From Streptosporangium sandarakinum (GTDB lineage: Bacteria; Actinomycetota; Actinomycetes; Streptosporangiales; Streptosporangiaceae), in assembly GCF_013409935.1 (NCBI RefSeq), contig NZ_JACCCO010000002.1, positions 744,001-808,000 on the forward strand: a stretch of 64,000 nt of DNA, written 5' to 3'. Made by a program: the position numbers and the translations under genes. The notes under the pieces were generated by a model, which did no database searches, was not told the origin of the DNA, and was given only the letters and a program-made list of their open reading frames with translations. Positions 8,343-17,380 of the stretch are shown one piece after another. Position 1 is the first letter of the stretch; each line of letters starts with the position of its first letter.

Positions 8343-9584
8343 TCAGGCGGTCACCGCGACGCCGACCGGTTTGGCGGGCCCGGCCGGCTCGGGGACGGCG
8401 GTACGGCGGGCCACGGCCGGCCCCATCGCCACGACCGCGATCCCGGTCGACACCCCCGCCACCAGGGCCGACCACCAGAGCACGGCCGGGTCGAAGCTCG
8501 TGTAGACCGCGGCGCCCACGGTCAGCGCGATGAACCGGGCCAGCCCCCACGTCCACTGGAAGGCGCCCTGGTAGCGGCCGCGGGCGTGGGCCGGCGCCAG
8601 GTTCGCGACGATCGCGGCGGCGATCCCGCCGACGCACGCCTCCCCGACCGACCACAGCAGCACGGTCAGCGCGTACTCGACCGGCCGCTCGGCCACTCCG
8701 GTCAGTGCGACGCCGACCGCGATCAGCACGCTCGCCGCGCCGAGCACCGGAAGCTGCGGAAGCCGGGTGAGCAGGCCCGTGGCGACCGGCTGGAGCACCA
8801 CGACCACCACCGCGTTGACCATGGCCATGAAGCCGTAGACGGCCGGGGACAGCCCGTCGTCGCGAATGGCGAGGGGCAGGGCGACCTCAGTGAGCGAGTA
8901 GACCAGGAGTTGGACGCCGAACAGCGGCAGCAGGGCGAGCAGCAGCCGGTCGCGTAGCACCACCCCGTAGCCCGCGCCCTCGGTCTCCGGGGCCCGGCCC
9001 GAACGGTCGGCCGGCAGTAGGACCGCGATGACGAACGCGACGGCGAGCGAGGTGGCGGCGTCCACTCCGAACAGCAGCCAGTACCCGCGCTCGGCCAGGA
9101 ACCCGCCGAGCACCCCGGCGACCGCGGTGCCGACGTTGATCCCCCAGCCGAACAGCGAGTACGCCGCCCGGCGCCGCTCCGGCATGACCGTGTCGGCCAT
9201 CATCGCGTACACCGCCGGGGTGACCAGCGCCCCGGCCGCGCTGAGCAGCGCCGCGGCGAGCGCCAGCGTGACCAGTCCCGGCGCCGCGAACAGCGCTCCG
9301 GCGGCGGCGGCGTTGCCGGTCAGACCGATCAGCATCGTGGGCCGCCGGCCCAGCCGGTCGGCGAGCAGGCCGCCCAGCATCGGGCCGACGAGGTTCCCGG
9401 CGCCCAGCGCGCCCAGGACGTAGGGGGTCTGCTCGGCGGAGACGCCACGGGTGGCCAGGAAGAACACCAGGAACGGACCGACCAGGTAACCGAGCCGGCT
9501 GACGACGGTCCCAGTGAAGAGGACCCAGACGGGCCGCGGGAAGCCGCCGAACTGGACGGCCAGGGCGGAACGCAGAGAGGACAT
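8343..9584 (-). CDS. MFS transporter (drug/proton antiporter type)
   Basis: A 12-helix major facilitator protein (413 aa) with the MFS loop motif GGLLADRLGRRPTM between helices 2 and 3 and a second-half loop HARGRYQGAFQW. It probably exports a small molecule. I used the ATG at 9584 (MSSLRSAL); 20 more codons upstream are open, but that start lies inside the operator region. It is divergent from the DUF5937/ArsR regulator. The same gene pair recurs at 34.1-36.5 kb. Confidence 0.88.
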   Translation of the reverse strand: MSSLRSALAVQFGGFPRPVWVLFTGTVVSRLGYLVGPFLVFFLATRGVSAEQTPYVLGALGAGNLVGPMLGGLLADRLGRRPTMLIGLTGNAAAAGALFAAPGLVTLALAAALLSAAGALVTPAVYAMMADTVMPERRRAAYSLFGWGINVGTAVAGVLGGFLAERGYWLLFGVDAATSLAVAFVIAVLLPADRSGRAPETEGAGYGVVLRDRLLLALLPLFGVQLLVYSLTEVALPLAIRDDGLSPAVYGFMAMVNAVVVVVLQPVATGLLTRLPQLPVLGAASVLIAVGVALTGVAERPVEYALTVLLWSVGEACVGGIAAAIVANLAPAHARGRYQGAFQWTWGLARFIALTVGAAVYTSFDPAVLWWSALVAGVSTGIAVVAMGPAVARRTAVPEPAGPAKPVGVAVTA

Positions 9585-9622
9585 GGCGCAGATCCTGCGC
9601 GTTCCGCTCGAAGGAGACCATT

Positions 9623-9644
9623 GATTAAGCTGAGGCTGAATCAT
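9623..9644. promoter_or_regulatory. Imperfect inverted repeat between MFS and ArsR genes
   Basis: TGATTAAGC-TGAG-GCTGAATCA has 9-bp arms with one mismatch. It lies in the 80-bp divergent gap between the exporter and its presumed regulator, suiting an ArsR-type operator. Confidence 0.45.
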
Positions 9645-9664
9645 CGGCCACCGGAGGAGCGGGC

Positions 9665-10726
9665 ATGCGGACCGAACTGGCCTTCTCGACGGGCGACCTG
9701 GCGCACACCCGTTTCGCCGTGTCCCCGATGTGGGAGGTCGTGACCAGCTTCCGCGTCCTGGCCGGGCCCTCCGTGCCGGAACCGCACCGGCCGTGGGCCG
9801 AACAGGTGCTGCCCCGGCTGCGGGCGGCGGGCCTGGACCGCGGCCGGCTCGCCCGCCTGGTCCCCGCCACCGGCTACCTCGCCGACTTCCTCACCCCCAC
9901 CCCGGCCACGCCGTTCCCCACCCTGGAGGCCGAGCTGGCCGCGATCCGGGCGACCTCCGCCGAGCAGGCGCGCCGGGACCTCGCCGTCCTGGCGGCCGAG
10001 CGGACGCGCCAGGGACCCGGCCACCCGGCGGTGAAGCGGGACCCCGGCGACCCGGCGGCGGGACGGCCGCGGCGGGGTTCCGGCGGTCCGGCGGTCGTGC
10101 CGTCCCGGCGCGACCCGGCCGAGGACCTCGACCGGGTGACGGCCGAGATCGAGACCTATTGGGAGCTGGCCCTCGCCCCCTACTGGGCCCGCATCCGCGC
10201 GACGCTGGAGGCCGACGTCTTCCACCGGGCCCGGCAGGTGGCCGAGTACGGCGCCGCCCACCTGCTCAACGACCTGCACGCCTCGGTGAGCTGGGGCGAC
10301 GACACCCTGCGGCTCGTCAGGCGGCACTGCACGGTCACCCGGGAGCATGCCAGCCCGGGGCTGGTCCTACTGCCCTCGGTGTTCTCCTGGCCGCACGTAC
10401 TCACCAGGGTGGCCGCGTCCGAACCGCTGCAGATCGCCTACCCGGCCCGCGGGTTCGGGTCGGTCTGGGAGCGACGCGTGGGCGCGGACGCCGACGCCAT
10501 GGCCGCCGTGCTCGGCCGGTCCCGCGCGCTGCTGCTGGCCGAGCTGGAGTCGCCGGCCTCCACCACCCAGCTCGCGCGGCGGTCCGGGCTGTCGGCGGCG
10601 GGGGTCTCCCAGCACCTGACCGTCCTGCGCGACGCGGGCCTGGTCACCGCCCACCGGGCCGGTCGCTCCGTGCTGTACGCCCGTACGGCGGTGGCCGACT
10701 CCCTCCTCGCCGCCGCCCCCGCCTGA
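9665..10726 (+). CDS. DUF5937/ArsR-type transcriptional regulator
   Basis: A 353-aa two-part regulator. The N-terminal about 270 residues are a DUF5937-like domain beginning RFAVSPMWEVVTSFRVL. The C-terminal about 75 residues are an ArsR winged helix (LLLAELESPASTTQLARRSGLSAAGVSQHLTVLRDAGLVTAHRAGRSVLY-like). A Pro/Arg-rich linker around residues 115-145 is not shared with its paralog at 35520. The start at 9665 follows GGAGG. It is divergent from the MFS gene, which it probably represses. Confidence 0.87.
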   Translation: MRTELAFSTGDLAHTRFAVSPMWEVVTSFRVLAGPSVPEPHRPWAEQVLPRLRAAGLDRGRLARLVPATGYLADFLTPTPATPFPTLEAELAAIRATSAEQARRDLAVLAAERTRQGPGHPAVKRDPGDPAAGRPRRGSGGPAVVPSRRDPAEDLDRVTAEIETYWELALAPYWARIRATLEADVFHRARQVAEYGAAHLLNDLHASVSWGDDTLRLVRRHCTVTREHASPGLVLLPSVFSWPHVLTRVAASEPLQIAYPARGFGSVWERRVGADADAMAAVLGRSRALLLAELESPASTTQLARRSGLSAAGVSQHLTVLRDAGLVTAHRAGRSVLYARTAVADSLLAAAPA

Positions 10727-11238
10727 CCCGCCCGCGCAACCGAAGAAGGCCCAGATCGGCATGCCGACCCGGGTGTTCTTTCCGTGCACCGCCGGGGACT
10801 CGAACCCCGGACTCGCTGCTCAGGAGTCAGTGGTTCGTCCTCTCGTGCCACCATGCCTCGTCGATCGGTGCTGGACTGTACGACTTTCAGCCGGTTTACG
10901 TGCCACCCAAGGCCATGCCATGACACCCCATTCCGCGGCATCGGGCGACCCCCGAGCAGCCATGGGGCCACGAAACCTGTCACAAGAGGCCGGGGTGGCG
11001 GGCAAGGCATCCGCAGAAATCACCGATGATGTGCTTCGAACTGCGGAAACGCCCTCCGCAAAATGCGGCGACCAACAAGCCGGCGAAGAGCTTTTGATGG
11101 TCAGGGCACCAAGCGGTAACGTACGGGCAGGTAATAGTTCCCGAACAACCTTGTTCGAGCCCGGCTCACATATGTTCTGCCCGTAAATGACAATTTGAGG
11201 CTTAAATAACCTTCCAGCCGCTCTGCGAAGGAGATTAG
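10727..11238. other. Intergenic region at the left edge of the island
   Basis: 512 bp without a convincing gene. It holds the 47-nt tRNA-Lys-like remnant at 10784-10830. From about 11150 to 11215 it becomes A/T-rich compared with its surroundings and probably carries the promoter of the next gene. Confidence 0.6.
10784..10830 (-). repeat. tRNA-Lys 3'-half remnant (att-like direct repeat)
   Basis: 47 nt matching 16422-16468 (3' half of the intact tRNA-Lys) at 41 of 47 positions, ungapped and in the same orientation. It includes the T-arm (GGGACTCGAACCCC on the plus strand) and anticodon arm, but the D-arm and 5' acceptor strand are missing. It cannot fold as a tRNA. The layout is that expected of the distal att copy left by an element integrated at a tRNA 3' end. 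Confidence 0.65.
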
Positions 11239-11652
11239 GTGGACCCTCTTATCCTGACATTCGGGACGGCTCTGGTAACGGCGATGGCCACCGACGCCTG
11301 GCAGCAGGTCCGGTCAGGGGCCGTGGCGCTCTGGCAGAAGGCGCGTCCGGACCAAGCCGACGTCGTCGAGCAGGAGCTGACCGATGCCCGCACGCTCGTC
11401 CTCGCCGCCAGGGACGAGGGCGACACCGACACCGAGCGGGCGCTGGCAGGTTCCTGGCAGATCCGGTTGCAGCAACTCCTCCGTGACGACCCCGCGCTCG
11501 CTCAGGAGATACAGCGTGTCCTCGACGAGGTACTCAAGCCGGCGCTGGCCCCGGCGTCGCCGCAGGGCAGAACCGTCACGATGACGGCCACCGCCCAGGA
11601 CCAAGGGCGCGTCTACCAGGCTGCGGGCGACCAGCACTTCACCGAGCATTAG
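11239..11652 (+). CDS. Small VYQA-motif protein preceding an nSTAND ATPase
   Basis: A 137-aa protein of unknown function. The N-terminus (MDPLILTFGTALVTAMATDAWQ) could be a weak amphipathic or membrane-associated helix. The middle is acidic and helical (DVVEQELTDARTLVLAARDEG), and the C-terminus ends TAQDQGRVYQAAGDQHFTEH. The terminal VYQA..DQ.F motif is echoed near the N-terminus of the next protein (NSRVYQAEVQQFF), suggesting a shared interaction element. The GTG at 11239 follows GAAGGAGATTAG. It ends 26 bp before the nSTAND gene, so the two are probably cotranscribed. I recognise no domain with known activity. Confidence 0.75.
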   Translation: MDPLILTFGTALVTAMATDAWQQVRSGAVALWQKARPDQADVVEQELTDARTLVLAARDEGDTDTERALAGSWQIRLQQLLRDDPALAQEIQRVLDEVLKPALAPASPQGRTVTMTATAQDQGRVYQAAGDQHFTEH

Positions 11653-14637
11653 GCGGACAGGAAGGGTCTTGGGCGGATGTGTCCGACCATCGCATGAGCC
11701 GCGCGCAACCGCCGCTTCCAGAGGAGGAGGCGGCCGGTTCGGGGATGGTGCGCGCCGGGGATGAAGTAATCCACTTCAACGTACGGGCCGACGGTAACAG
11801 CAGGGTCTACCAGGCCGAGGTCCAGCAGTTCTTCCTGACATCCGGGAAGGCGCCTCCGGGCGCCGTCTCCACGATCACCACCTGCCCGTATCCCGGCCTT
11901 TCTGGCTTTGACCGACGGTACGCCGACTGGTTCTTCGGCAGGGGTTCCCTGCTCTCCGAGCTCATAGCCCGCCTGGACCGCCGGCAGGTGTCCGGCGGCA
12001 TCCAGGTGGTCGAAGGGAAATCGGGAGCGGGCAAGAGCTCACTGCTGCAGGCCGGTCTCCTGCGCGAGCTCGACCTGGATCGCGTCCCGGGGTCGAGCCG
12101 ATGGCACAAGTGCGTGTTCACTCCGTCCAATCGGCCGGTAGAGGCGCTGACAGAACAGCTCGCGCAGGTCACAGGCACGGAGGATCCGGATGAGTGGACG
12201 TGCCGGCTCGCCGCCGCGGATGGTCCGCGCCTGGTGGTGGTCATCGATCAGTTCGAGGAGCTGTTCACGCTCTGCGACGACGAAGAGCAACGGCGGCGCT
12301 TCGTCCAATTGATCGTCGGCCTGTCCGGCTGCCGGGACGGCCGGCGGCCTGCCGCGCTCGTCGTGATCGGCGTGCGCGCCGACTTCTATCCCGCCCTCAG
12401 CGACCATCCCGAGCTGCGCTCCGCCTTCCACGATGGGTCGCTGCGCGTCGGGGCGATGTCGGAGGCCGAACTGCGCGAGGCCGTCCTCCGCCCGGCGGAG
12501 AAGGTGGGACTGAGCATCGAGCGCGGCCTCGTCGAGCTGCTCTTCGCCGATCTGGGAGTCACGTCGGGTGAGACGGGGCCCGGCTCATACGAGGAAGGGC
12601 GTCTCCCCCTGCTAGCGCACGCACTGCGTACGACCTGGCAGCAGAGGGACGGCGACACGCTCACCGTGGACGGCTACAAGCAGACCGGACGCATCTACGG
12701 AGCCCTGGCCAAAACCGCCGACCAGGTCTACGACCGACTGCCCCCGGAGGGAGGCCGACTGGCCGAGCGGCTGCTCGTCCGGCTGGTCAAGGTCGGGGAG
12801 CAGAGCGAGGACGCCCGCCGCCGCATCCTGTACGACGAACTGGTCGCAACCAGTGGTGATCCCCCGCTGGCCGCGGCGGTGGTGGACCAGTTCACCTCTG
12901 CCCGGCTGCTGACCCGCCACCGGGACACTGTCGAGATCACACACGAGGCACTCCTGCGCGACTGGCCCCGGCTGCATACGTGGCTCAACACCGACCGCAT
13001 CGGCCGGCTGAGCCGGCAGAAGCTGGAAGAGGCCGCGAGCACCTGGGAGAAGCAGGATCGGGATCCGTCGTTCCTCTACCGTGGCGCGAACCTGGAACAG
13101 ACGCGGGAAATCGACCCTGCCGAACTCAGCACCGCCGCGCGGGCATTCCTGACCGCCTCCCGAGAGAGCGATCTCCGGGAACGAAGGATCCGGTTCGCAG
13201 CCAAGATCACCATCGCTGTGCTCGTCCTGATCCTGCTCGCCACGACCGGTGTCGTCATCTGGCAAGGGCTGGAAGCAGCGCAGCAGCGAGACATGGCCAG
13301 AGCCAGCCGGATCATGGTTGAAGCGGATCGTCAGCGCGAGTCCGATGCGTCGCTTTCCGCGCAACTCGCCTTGGCTGCCCATCGTGTGAAGGCGGACGAC
13401 GACACATTCACGCGGGTGATCAGCGAGGCGAACAGCGCGTTGCCCACACCGCTGCTCGGGCACGCGGATGTGGTCAACTCGATCACGTACAGACCCGACG
13501 GCCGCGTGCTCGCCAGCGCGGGCGACGACCTGACGATCCGGCTGTGGGACCTGTCCGACCCGGCCCGGCCCGTCCCGCTGGGCCGGCCGATCGGTGTGCC
13601 CGGCGCCGCACGCAGGGAGCGCTCCCCGCAGCCCATGGTGTTCAGTCCGGACGGGCATACCCTCATCGGCTCCGCTGGTGACGAGACGATCCGGGCGTGG
13701 GACGTTTCCGACCCGGCCCGGCCCGTCCCGCTGGGCCGGCCGATCACCGGTAATGGCCGCGGCGTCACCGCCATGGCCCTCAGCCCTGACGGCCGCACAC
13801 TCGCCAGCGGAGACGACGTGGCGATCCGGCTGTGGGATGTCACCGACATGGCCCGTCCCCTTCCGCTGGGCCGGCCGCTGACCGGGCACGCCCACGTGAT
13901 CGACGCCCTGACCTTCGTGGCGGACGGACATGCTCTGGCCGGCGCCGACGGCCAGACGATCCGGCTGTGGAACCTCGACCGCCCGGCCAGACCCACTCTG
14001 CTGGGAGTGATGAAGCACACCGGTGTCAAGGACCTGGCCTCGGTGGGAGAGACGCTGGCCAGCGCGGGCGAGGACGAAACCATCCGGCTGTGGAACATCT
14101 CCCGGCCGGAGCGTCAGCTGATCACCGAGGCGGGCCGGCTCACCGTCGAGGGGCCCGGCGGTCCCAGCGCGATCGCCTTGTCTCCCGACGGCCGCACACT
14201 CGCCGTTGCCGACAGCGGCAGCCGATCCATCGTGCTCTGGGACGTTTCGGACCCGGCACGTCCCACCCGCCTCAGTCCGTCGCTCACCGGCCATACGTCG
14301 GGCGCCTCGTCCCTGGCGTTCGGCCCGGACGGGCGGACGCTGGCCAGCGCGAGCTACGACCGATCGCTTCTGCTGTGGAACCTGCCCGGCTCGCGGCTCG
14401 CCATTGAGGGCAGCGCGATGGCGTTCGGCCCGGGCGGGCGGATGCTGGCAAGCCTGCATGACATAGGCTCCCTCCGGCTCTGGGATGTACCAGATCAGGG
14501 CAGCCCACGTCCTCGAGGCCGACCACTTCGGAGCCAGGCACGCGGTATCGATGCCGTGGCGATGAGCCCTGACGGACGGATGCTCGCCATCTGCGACAGC
14601 GACGGGCACACCGTGTTGTGGGACCTCTCCGACCCGG

Positions 14638-15530
14638 CTAAGGCGTGTCTGATAATTCGGCGTGGCGGAGCCAGAGCAGCAGGGAAGCGATGGTGACGCC
14701 CGCGAGGTAGCGGCCGGCGAGCTTGTCGTAGCGGGTGGCGACGGCTCGCCACTGCTTGAGCTTGGCAAAGCACCGCTCCACCACGTTACGCCCCTTGTAG
14801 GCCGCGGCATCGAAGGCGGGCGGGCGGCCTCCGCGGCTGCCCTTGCGCTTGCGGGCGGCGATCTGATCGGACCGCTCAGGGATGACCGCGCCGATGCCGC
14901 GCCGCCGCAGATGCAGGCGGATCTTCCGAAAGGAGTAGCCCTTATCCGCCACCAGCCGGTCCGGCCGGGTACGGGGACGGCCGATGCGACGGCGCAGCCG
15001 GAAGGTGCCCATCACCGCTTCGAAGGCGGTGCAGTCGTTGATGTTGCCGCCGGTCAGGTGCAGGGCAAGCGGCAGGCCACGGGCTTCGGTGATCAGATGG
15101 AGCTTGGTGGTCAGCCCGCCCCGGGATCGGCCGAGGGCTTGTCGTCTTTGGGAGGCTTTCGCGTCGATCGTCCCTCCGCCGTCCCCCTTTTTCGGGCGCC
15201 GGCAGCGTGCTGGTGGGCTCGGGCGATGGTGGAGTCGACGCTGACGACCAGCTCCACCGCACCGAGGGAGTCGTCTTTGACCTGCATCTCCTCCAGCAGG
15301 CGGGTCCAGGTGCCGTCTTCCTCCCAGCGTTTGAACCGCTCGTAGCAGGTCTGCCAGGGACCGTAGCGCTCCGGTACGTCGCGCCAGGGCGCTCCGGTCC
15401 GCAACCTCCACAAGATCCCGTTGATGACCGCGCGGTGATCCCGCCAGGGCCGTCCCCTGCCATCCTTGGCGGGCAGCAGGGGCTCGATCCGCTGCCAGGC
15501 CTTGTCAGTCAGCTCACCTCGTCGCACCAC
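14638..15530 (-). CDS. IS5-family transposase, two frames joined by -1 frameshift
   Basis: A DDE transposase in two overlapping frames. OrfA (15530 to 15111) starts MVRRGELTDKAWQRIEPLLP and has the first Asp in VVSVDSTIARAHQH. OrfB supplies the second Asp in LVADKGYSFRK and the Glu in GRNVVERCFAKLKQWRAVATR. The frames meet at A5G5 (15183-15192 on the minus strand), where a -1 slip on AAA-AGG gives a continuous product of about 297 aa. Frameshift expression is typical of the IS427-like part of IS5. The final stop TAG (14638-14640) is made by the flanking target TA plus the host G, not by the element. Confidence 0.9.
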
Positions 15531-15577
15531 GAGGAATCATCTAACCGCACCACCGAGATCATTTATCAGACACGCCT
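14641..15577 (-). mobile_element. IS5-family insertion sequence, 937 bp
   Basis: Terminal inverted repeats are perfect for 15 bp: AGGCGTGTCTGATAA at 14641-14655 and its complement at 15563-15577. The element is flanked by a duplicated TA (14639-14640 and 15578-15579). It carries a single frameshifted transposase and sits inside the WD40 part of the nSTAND gene. IRs, TSD and transposase all look intact. Confidence 0.95.
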
Positions 15578-16382
15578 TAGCCCCAGACCCTTGAGCTCAC
15601 CGCTGCCCGCACCGGAAACAGGGGCACTCTCGGCGGCGTTCGGCCCAGACGGTCGAACCCTGGCCGTGGGGAGCGGCCAGGGAACGGTACGGCTGTGGGA
15701 CGTCTCCGATCCGGCCCGCCCCGTGCCCCTAGGACAGCCCATCACCGCCCCCGCGCAGATGGTGTACGCCGTGGCGTTCAGCCCGGACGGCGCCACCCTG
15801 GCAGCCGCGGCCGACGAGCTGATGGGGACGAGCATCGATCAGTCCATAGCGCTCTGGCGGGTCTCCGATCCGGCCCACCCCACGCCCTGGGGCAGACCGC
15901 TTCCCGGCCACACCGGCTCCATCCTTACGTTGGCGTTCAGCCCGGACGGGCGAACGTTGGCCAGCGGCGGAGACGATGGAGCCATCCATCTGTGGGACGT
16001 CTCCGATCCGGCCACGGCCGCGCCCAAGGGCGAACCGATTCTCGGACACGTCGGCTCCATCACCGCGGTGACGTTCAGGCCAGACGGACACACCTTGGCC
16101 CTGACCAGCTCGCACCGGGAGACGTCACTGTGGTCTTTGGACGTGGATCTGGCCGCCCGACGCATCTGCGGCATCACAAAGGGGAGTCTCACGACCGCCA
16201 AATGGCGGGGGTACTTCGGCGACGACATTCCGTACACCGCAGCGTGCCCATGACGGTGATCGGAATCACGGACGCACATCGATCATGACGCTGACAAGAT
16301 CACGAAAGACGGGCAGCCGACGAGCGACCATCGTGATCAACGCCGGGCGCGAGGCGCCGTCGAGGTGATCACCGAATGGAGA

Positions 16383-16413
16383 AACCCCAGGTCAGTGATA
16401 CTGACCTGGGGTT
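16383..16413 (-). terminator. Hairpin downstream of tRNA-Lys
   Basis: A perfect 14-bp stem (AACCCCAGGTCAGT / ACTGACCTGGGGTT) with a 3-nt loop, 10 bp beyond the tRNA 3' end. There is no strong U-tract. Confidence 0.75.
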
Positions 16414-16422
16414 CCTCGCTGG

Positions 16423-16496
16423 TGCGCCGCCAGGGACTCGAACCCCGGACCCGCTGATTAAGAGTCAGCTGCTCTAACCAACTGAGCTAGCGGCGC
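16423..16496 (-). tRNA. tRNA-Lys (anticodon CUU)
   Basis: A 74-nt cloverleaf read on the minus strand: acceptor GCGCCGC/GCGGCGC with discriminator A, D-arm GCTC..GAGC, anticodon arm GCTGA-CTCTTAA-TCAGC (anticodon CTT), T-arm CGGGG-TTCGAGT-CCCTG. CCA is not encoded. Its 3' end faces the nSTAND island, where a degenerate copy of its 3' half lies at 10784. An identical tRNA is at 24639. Confidence 0.97.
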
Positions 16497-16924
16497 CCGA
16501 CTTCGACAAGACTACCGGATTCGCGGCAGTGGTCCGTACCCGAAGTGCCCGCACTCGTCCGTCACCACCGGCCCGGGACCGCCGCGCGGCCCCTGACCCC
16601 ACTGGCAAGCCATCCCAGCCCTCGTAGATTCGCCTAGACATGCGCATAACTGGCGAAATAAGTGCATATCTACACAAGCATCTCCCATGCTTTGAATTCC
16701 ATCGGCAAGCAACGTCTCGCCCCGAGGTGACATTTCGCCGCCGGGCTCCGATCGGCAGCCCCGCACCGCCGTACGCCCATCCCCTGGTCGAGGTCGATGA
16801 TCCTCTTCCTCGGGGAGGGAAAGCCGTTTCCCCGGTTCTCCCAGGCGCCGCCAGGTCTCGTTTAGGTCTCATTCCCCGGGTAGCAGGGTGGAGTCCGGAG
16901 AACCGACCAAGGGAGACAGACACC
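16497..16924. promoter_or_regulatory. Intergenic region with a SigB-like promoter for the PRC-barrel gene
   Basis: 428 bp without a convincing gene. GTTT at 16860-16863 and GGGTAG at 16878-16883, 14 bp apart, match the actinomycete general-stress sigma (SigB/SigF type) pattern, about 42 bp before the start codon. A moderately A/T-rich patch lies at 16640-16700. Confidence 0.5.
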
Positions 16925-17293
16925 ATGCAGCCTGATCTCTGGAACTACCGATCCGACATCTACGGTGACGACAAGACCCTGGATCTCGCGGGCTATCACG
17001 TCGAGGCGACCGACGGGAAGATCGGCTCCGTGGACGAGGCGACCTACGACGTCGGTGAGAGCTACATCGTCGTCGACACCGGCCCGTGGATCTTCGGCAA
17101 GAAGGTCATGCTGCCGGCCAGCACGGTGACCCGGATCGACCCGCAGGAGCGCAGGGTCTATCTGGCCCGTACCAAGGAAGAGATCAAGAACGCTCCGGAG
17201 TTCGATGAGGCGACCTTCAAGGAGCCGACCTACCGCAAGACGGTGGGCGACTACTACGGCCGCTTCCCCTACGACGGGCCCGGCACCTTCTGA
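16925..17293 (+). CDS. PRC-barrel domain protein
   Basis: A 122-aa cytoplasmic protein with one PRC-barrel fold (residues about 20-80: LAGYHVEATDGKIGSVDEATYDVGESYIVVD, then KKVMLPASTVTRID-like) and an acidic/aromatic tail (YYGRFPYDGPGTF). PRC-barrels occur in RimM and photosynthetic reaction-centre H subunits; in actinomycetes stand-alone forms of this size are stress-linked but uncharacterised. The ATG at 16925 follows GGGAG. Frames beginning upstream at 16640 include non-coding leader. A strong terminator follows. Confidence 0.88.
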   Translation: MQPDLWNYRSDIYGDDKTLDLAGYHVEATDGKIGSVDEATYDVGESYIVVDTGPWIFGKKVMLPASTVTRIDPQERRVYLARTKEEIKNAPEFDEATFKEPTYRKTVGDYYGRFPYDGPGTF

Positions 17294-17316
17294 CCTGGCC
17301 GCGGCGAAACACATGA

Positions 17317-17346
17317 AAGGGGCCCCGCCTGATGGCGGGGCCCCTT
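17317..17346 (+). terminator. Rho-independent-like terminator after the PRC-barrel gene
   Basis: A 13-bp GC stem AAGGGGCCCCGCC / GGCGGGGCCCCTT with loop TGAT, 23 bp after the stop. It may serve the convergent nucleotidyltransferase gene as well. Confidence 0.8.
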
Positions 17347-17380
17347 CGCGTGGCGGACCGGCCGGTCCGCCACGGGGAGT

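Larger units (their letters stand above)
11679..16253 (+). pseudogene. nSTAND ATPase with WD40 repeats, interrupted by an IS element
   Basis: Removing the 937-bp IS and one TA copy restores one frame of 1211 codons. Order: N-terminal VYQA motif (about residues 40-52); nSTAND1 NTPase with Walker A GKSGAGKSS (113-121) and Walker B VVVIDQFEE (Asp190); a single membrane helix around 506-528; then about 14 WD40 repeats marked by LWDVSDPARPVPLG, ending ICGITKGSLTTAKWRGYF..PY, the usual tail of this family. As it stands the frame runs from GTG 11679 to a stop at 14696 (1005 aa), adding about 18 IS-encoded residues and losing roughly half the propeller. STAND proteins act as signal-triggered oligomeric switches, often in conflict systems. 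Whether the truncated form works is unknown. Confidence 0.88.

Noticed and set aside
10784-10860. A functional tRNA on the minus strand
   Set aside because: Only the anticodon and T-arm half is tRNA-like. The D-arm and matching 5' acceptor strand are missing and the anticodon stem has mismatches, so it is kept as a remnant.
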